Shown here in pieces: positions 6,609 through 7,737 of a DNA stretch of 7,737 bases. The stretch comes from DASVDK01 sp036562265 [NCBI: Thermodesulfobacteriota bacterium] (GTDB lineage: Bacteria; DASVDK01). The position numbers and the translations under genes were made by a program. How positions within the stretch are numbered: the first letter of the stretch is position 1; each line of letters begins with the position of its first letter. The stretch covers positions 1 to 7,737 of the forward strand of contig DATCKS010000233.1 in the NCBI GenBank assembly GCA_036562265.1, in the 5' to 3' direction. The notes below the pieces were generated by a model that did not search any database, had not been told where the DNA came from, and saw nothing but the letters and a program-made list of their open reading frames with translations.

Positions 6609-6998
6609 ATGTCCCACTTCACGACCGTCAAGACGAAGATCACGGACCTCGACGCGCTCCGGGCGGCGCTGGCGGACCTCGGCTACGCGGTCGTCGAGGG
6701 CGAGACGCAGATCCGCGGCTGGCGCAACACGTCCCAGTCGGTCGACATCGCGGCGCGACTCGGCGCCTTCGACATCGGGTTCCGCCGCGGCGCCGACGGC
6801 ACGTACGACGCCGTCGCCGACTGGTGGGGCGTCAAGACGTACGAGGGGCTCTCGCAGGCCGACTTCATGCGGCGGGTGACCCAGCGCTACGCCTACCACA
6901 AGGTCATCGGCGAGGCGAGCCGCCAGGGCTACACCGTCGTGGAAGAGCAGAACGAGGCGGACCAGTCGATCCGCCTGGTCGTGCGGCGATGGGCATGA
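6609..6998 (+). CDS. DUF1257/Ycf35-family protein
   Basis: This 129-residue protein covers the whole family length. Family hallmarks are the opening MSHFTTVKTKITDLDALRAA, the LGYxVxE segment, the glycine-rich strand RGADGTYDAVADWWGV (60-75), TQRYAYHKV (91-99) and the closing IRLVVRRW. Ycf35 was first named from red-algal plastid genomes and is widespread in cyanobacteria; its biochemical role is unknown to me. It is small, soluble and has no signal peptide or membrane helix. An AGAGGAG ribosome site (6594-6600) lies eight bases before the ATG, 19 bp after the ATPase stop. It is followed after only four bases by the DUF2997 gene, a pairing I recall as common for these families. Placement next to a Ycf46-type ATPase suggests an adaptor, substrate or regulator for it, but this is inference. 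Confidence 0.93.
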   Translation: MSHFTTVKTKITDLDALRAALADLGYAVVEGETQIRGWRNTSQSVDIAARLGAFDIGFRRGADGTYDAVADWWGVKTYEGLSQADFMRRVTQRYAYHKVIGEASRQGYTVVEEQNEADQSIRLVVRRWA

Positions 6999-7002
6999 TC
7001 GA

Positions 7003-7221
7003 ATGACCGCGCGCAAGCAGGAGATCGAGGTCACCATCTCGCCCGACGGGCAGGTGAGCCTGCGACCGAAGGGGGCGAAGGGCGCCGACTGCCTGGACCT
7101 CACGCGCGCCATCGAGCAGGCGGTGGGCGAGGTGGAGCGGCGCGAGTTCACCTCCGAGTACTACGAGCGGGGTGTCGGCATCGATGCGCACGTGCGCGGG
7201 CGGTCCGGCGGCGAGGCGTAG
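7003..7221 (+). CDS. DUF2997-family small protein
   Basis: This 72-residue soluble protein matches DUF2997 in length and pattern. A strand-forming N-terminus with a turn (EIEVTISPDGQVSLRPKG, 7-24) is followed by the conserved cysteine in GADCLDLT (C30), a helix (TRAIEQAVGEVERR) and the EYYE motif (52-55). The function of the family is unknown to me. The ATG lies four bases after the DUF1257 stop with no strong ribosome site, so translation is probably coupled to DUF1257. An ATG at 6995 that overlaps that stop leads straight to a stop codon and is not used. The tail (residues 60-72) is glycine- and arginine-rich. Its codons double as the start of the next gene, which overlaps by 38 bases. The two small proteins may form a complex and serve the ATPase; this is inferred from linkage only. 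Confidence 0.88.
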   Translation: MTARKQEIEVTISPDGQVSLRPKGAKGADCLDLTRAIEQAVGEVERREFTSEYYERGVGIDAHVRGRSGGEA

Positions 7222-7737
7222 AGGCTCACTCGTCGCCCTCTGGCTCGGCCTCCTGCTGGGAATCGCCGGGCCGACTCCGGCTCGCGCCGACGAGCCGGCA
7301 GCCGCGCAGGTGACCGTCGAAACCGTGTGGCCCCCGCCCGGCGCCAGGCTCGCCGCGCCGCTGGCCGGTCCCTCCGCCGTGGCGGTCGACCGCGCCGGTC
7401 GCGTCTGGGTGGCCGAGCCGCAGGCCGACCGCGTGATCCGGTTGCCCGACCGGGCGGCCAGTACTCCTCGCGTCGCCACACCGGAAGGGGCGCTGCGCCG
7501 CCCTCTGGGTCTCGCCGCCGCCCCCGACGGCACCCTCCTCGTCGCCGACACCGGCAACCACCGGATCGTCCGCCTCGCGCCCGACGGGCGGATCGTCGCC
7601 ACCTACGGCGGGCCGGGCGACGACCCCGGCGAGTTCGAGCGGCCGGCCGCCGTCGCCGCGGCGCCCGACGGCACCTTCCTGGTCGCCGACACCGGCAACC
7701 ACCGCGTCCAGCGACTCGACGCGGCCGGGCGGCCCCT
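7184..7737 (+). CDS. Exported NHL-repeat beta-propeller protein, N-terminal part
   Basis: This gene runs off the right edge; 184 codons are visible. The first 35 residues form a signal peptide, with an arginine-rich start (AARRRGS), a hydrophobic core (LVALWLGLLLGIAG) and a probable signal-peptidase site after A35 (ARA before DE). NHL repeats follow, with motifs such as SAVAVDRAGRVWVAE, LLVADTGNHRIVRL and FLVADTGNHRVQRL. These form blades of a beta-propeller, usually a protein- or ligand-binding platform. The product should be periplasmic or extracellular. The ATG at 7184 lies within the DUF2997 gene, 38 bases before its stop and in another frame, with only a weak GGGG upstream; a GTG at 7172 is an alternative. 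The overlap places it in the operon, though read-through of an unrelated gene is possible. The C-terminus, which could add an enzyme or anchor domain, is not visible. Confidence 0.85.
   Translation, partial: MRTCAGGPAARRRGSLVALWLGLLLGIAGPTPARADEPAAAQVTVETVWPPPGARLAAPLAGPSAVAVDRAGRVWVAEPQADRVIRLPDRAASTPRVATPEGALRRPLGLAAAPDGTLLVADTGNHRIVRLAPDGRIVATYGGPGDDPGEFERPAAVAAAPDGTFLVADTGNHRVQRLDAAGRP
7523..7704 (+). repeat. Near-identical NHL-blade DNA repeat, 141-bp period
   Basis: The 41 bp at 7523-7563 recur at 7664-7704 with two visible differences. They encode PDGTLLVADTGNHR and PDGTFLVADTGNHR, so one repeat unit is 47 residues. Such DNA-level identity between adjacent blades suggests recent duplication or gene conversion within the propeller. 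Confidence 0.75.

Noticed and set aside
4748-6643. Minus-strand open frame of 631 codons opposite the AAA+ gene
   Set aside because: It is a typical antisense shadow of high-GC coding sequence (Leu/Arg/Asp/Glu/Val repeats) with no recognisable motif.

Overview
This is a G+C-rich window (roughly 70% by eye) with strongly G/C-biased third codon positions, short intergenic gaps, GTG and TTG starts and sigma70-like promoters. It looks bacterial, from a high-GC lineage such as Rokubacteria/Methylomirabilota or a deltaproteobacterium-like group. That placement is a guess from protein flavour and composition. There is no rRNA, recognisable tRNA, insertion sequence, CRISPR array or phage module.

Left part (1-3471). 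On the minus strand, the 5' end of a gene resembling DGQHR-domain (DndB-related) proteins runs off the left edge. Its promoter is good and a perfect inverted repeat lies just downstream of the predicted start of transcription. Next comes a complete gamma-glutamyltransferase-family gene on the minus strand. Divergent from it is a 70-residue, two-helix membrane protein on the plus strand with a clear promoter and a TTG start. That small gene converges, across a hairpin, on an Mrp/ApbC-type Fe-S carrier ATPase gene on the minus strand.

Divergent intergenic region (3472-3947). About 475 bp separates mrp from the plus-strand operon. It holds the best promoter in the window (TTGACA, 18 bp, TATACT). 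Then comes a noncoding stretch of about 340 nt with long-range pairing potential, an 8-bp palindrome and a 12-bp direct repeat.

Right part (3948-7737). A tightly packed plus-strand operon encodes a prohibitin-like SPFH membrane protein, a Ycf46-type AAA+ ATPase (4-base overlap), a DUF1257/Ycf35 protein, a DUF2997 protein (4-base gap) and an exported NHL-repeat protein. The NHL gene starts inside the DUF2997 gene and runs off the right edge. Ycf46 and Ycf35 are known mainly from cyanobacteria and red-algal plastids. Here they sit with an SPFH scaffold and a secreted beta-propeller. My inference is a membrane-associated AAA+ remodelling system, with the prohibitin-like protein as scaffold, the ATPase as motor, the two small proteins as adaptors or regulators, and the NHL protein as an extracytoplasmic partner. 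This operon is the most interesting part of the window; its function cannot be read from sequence alone.
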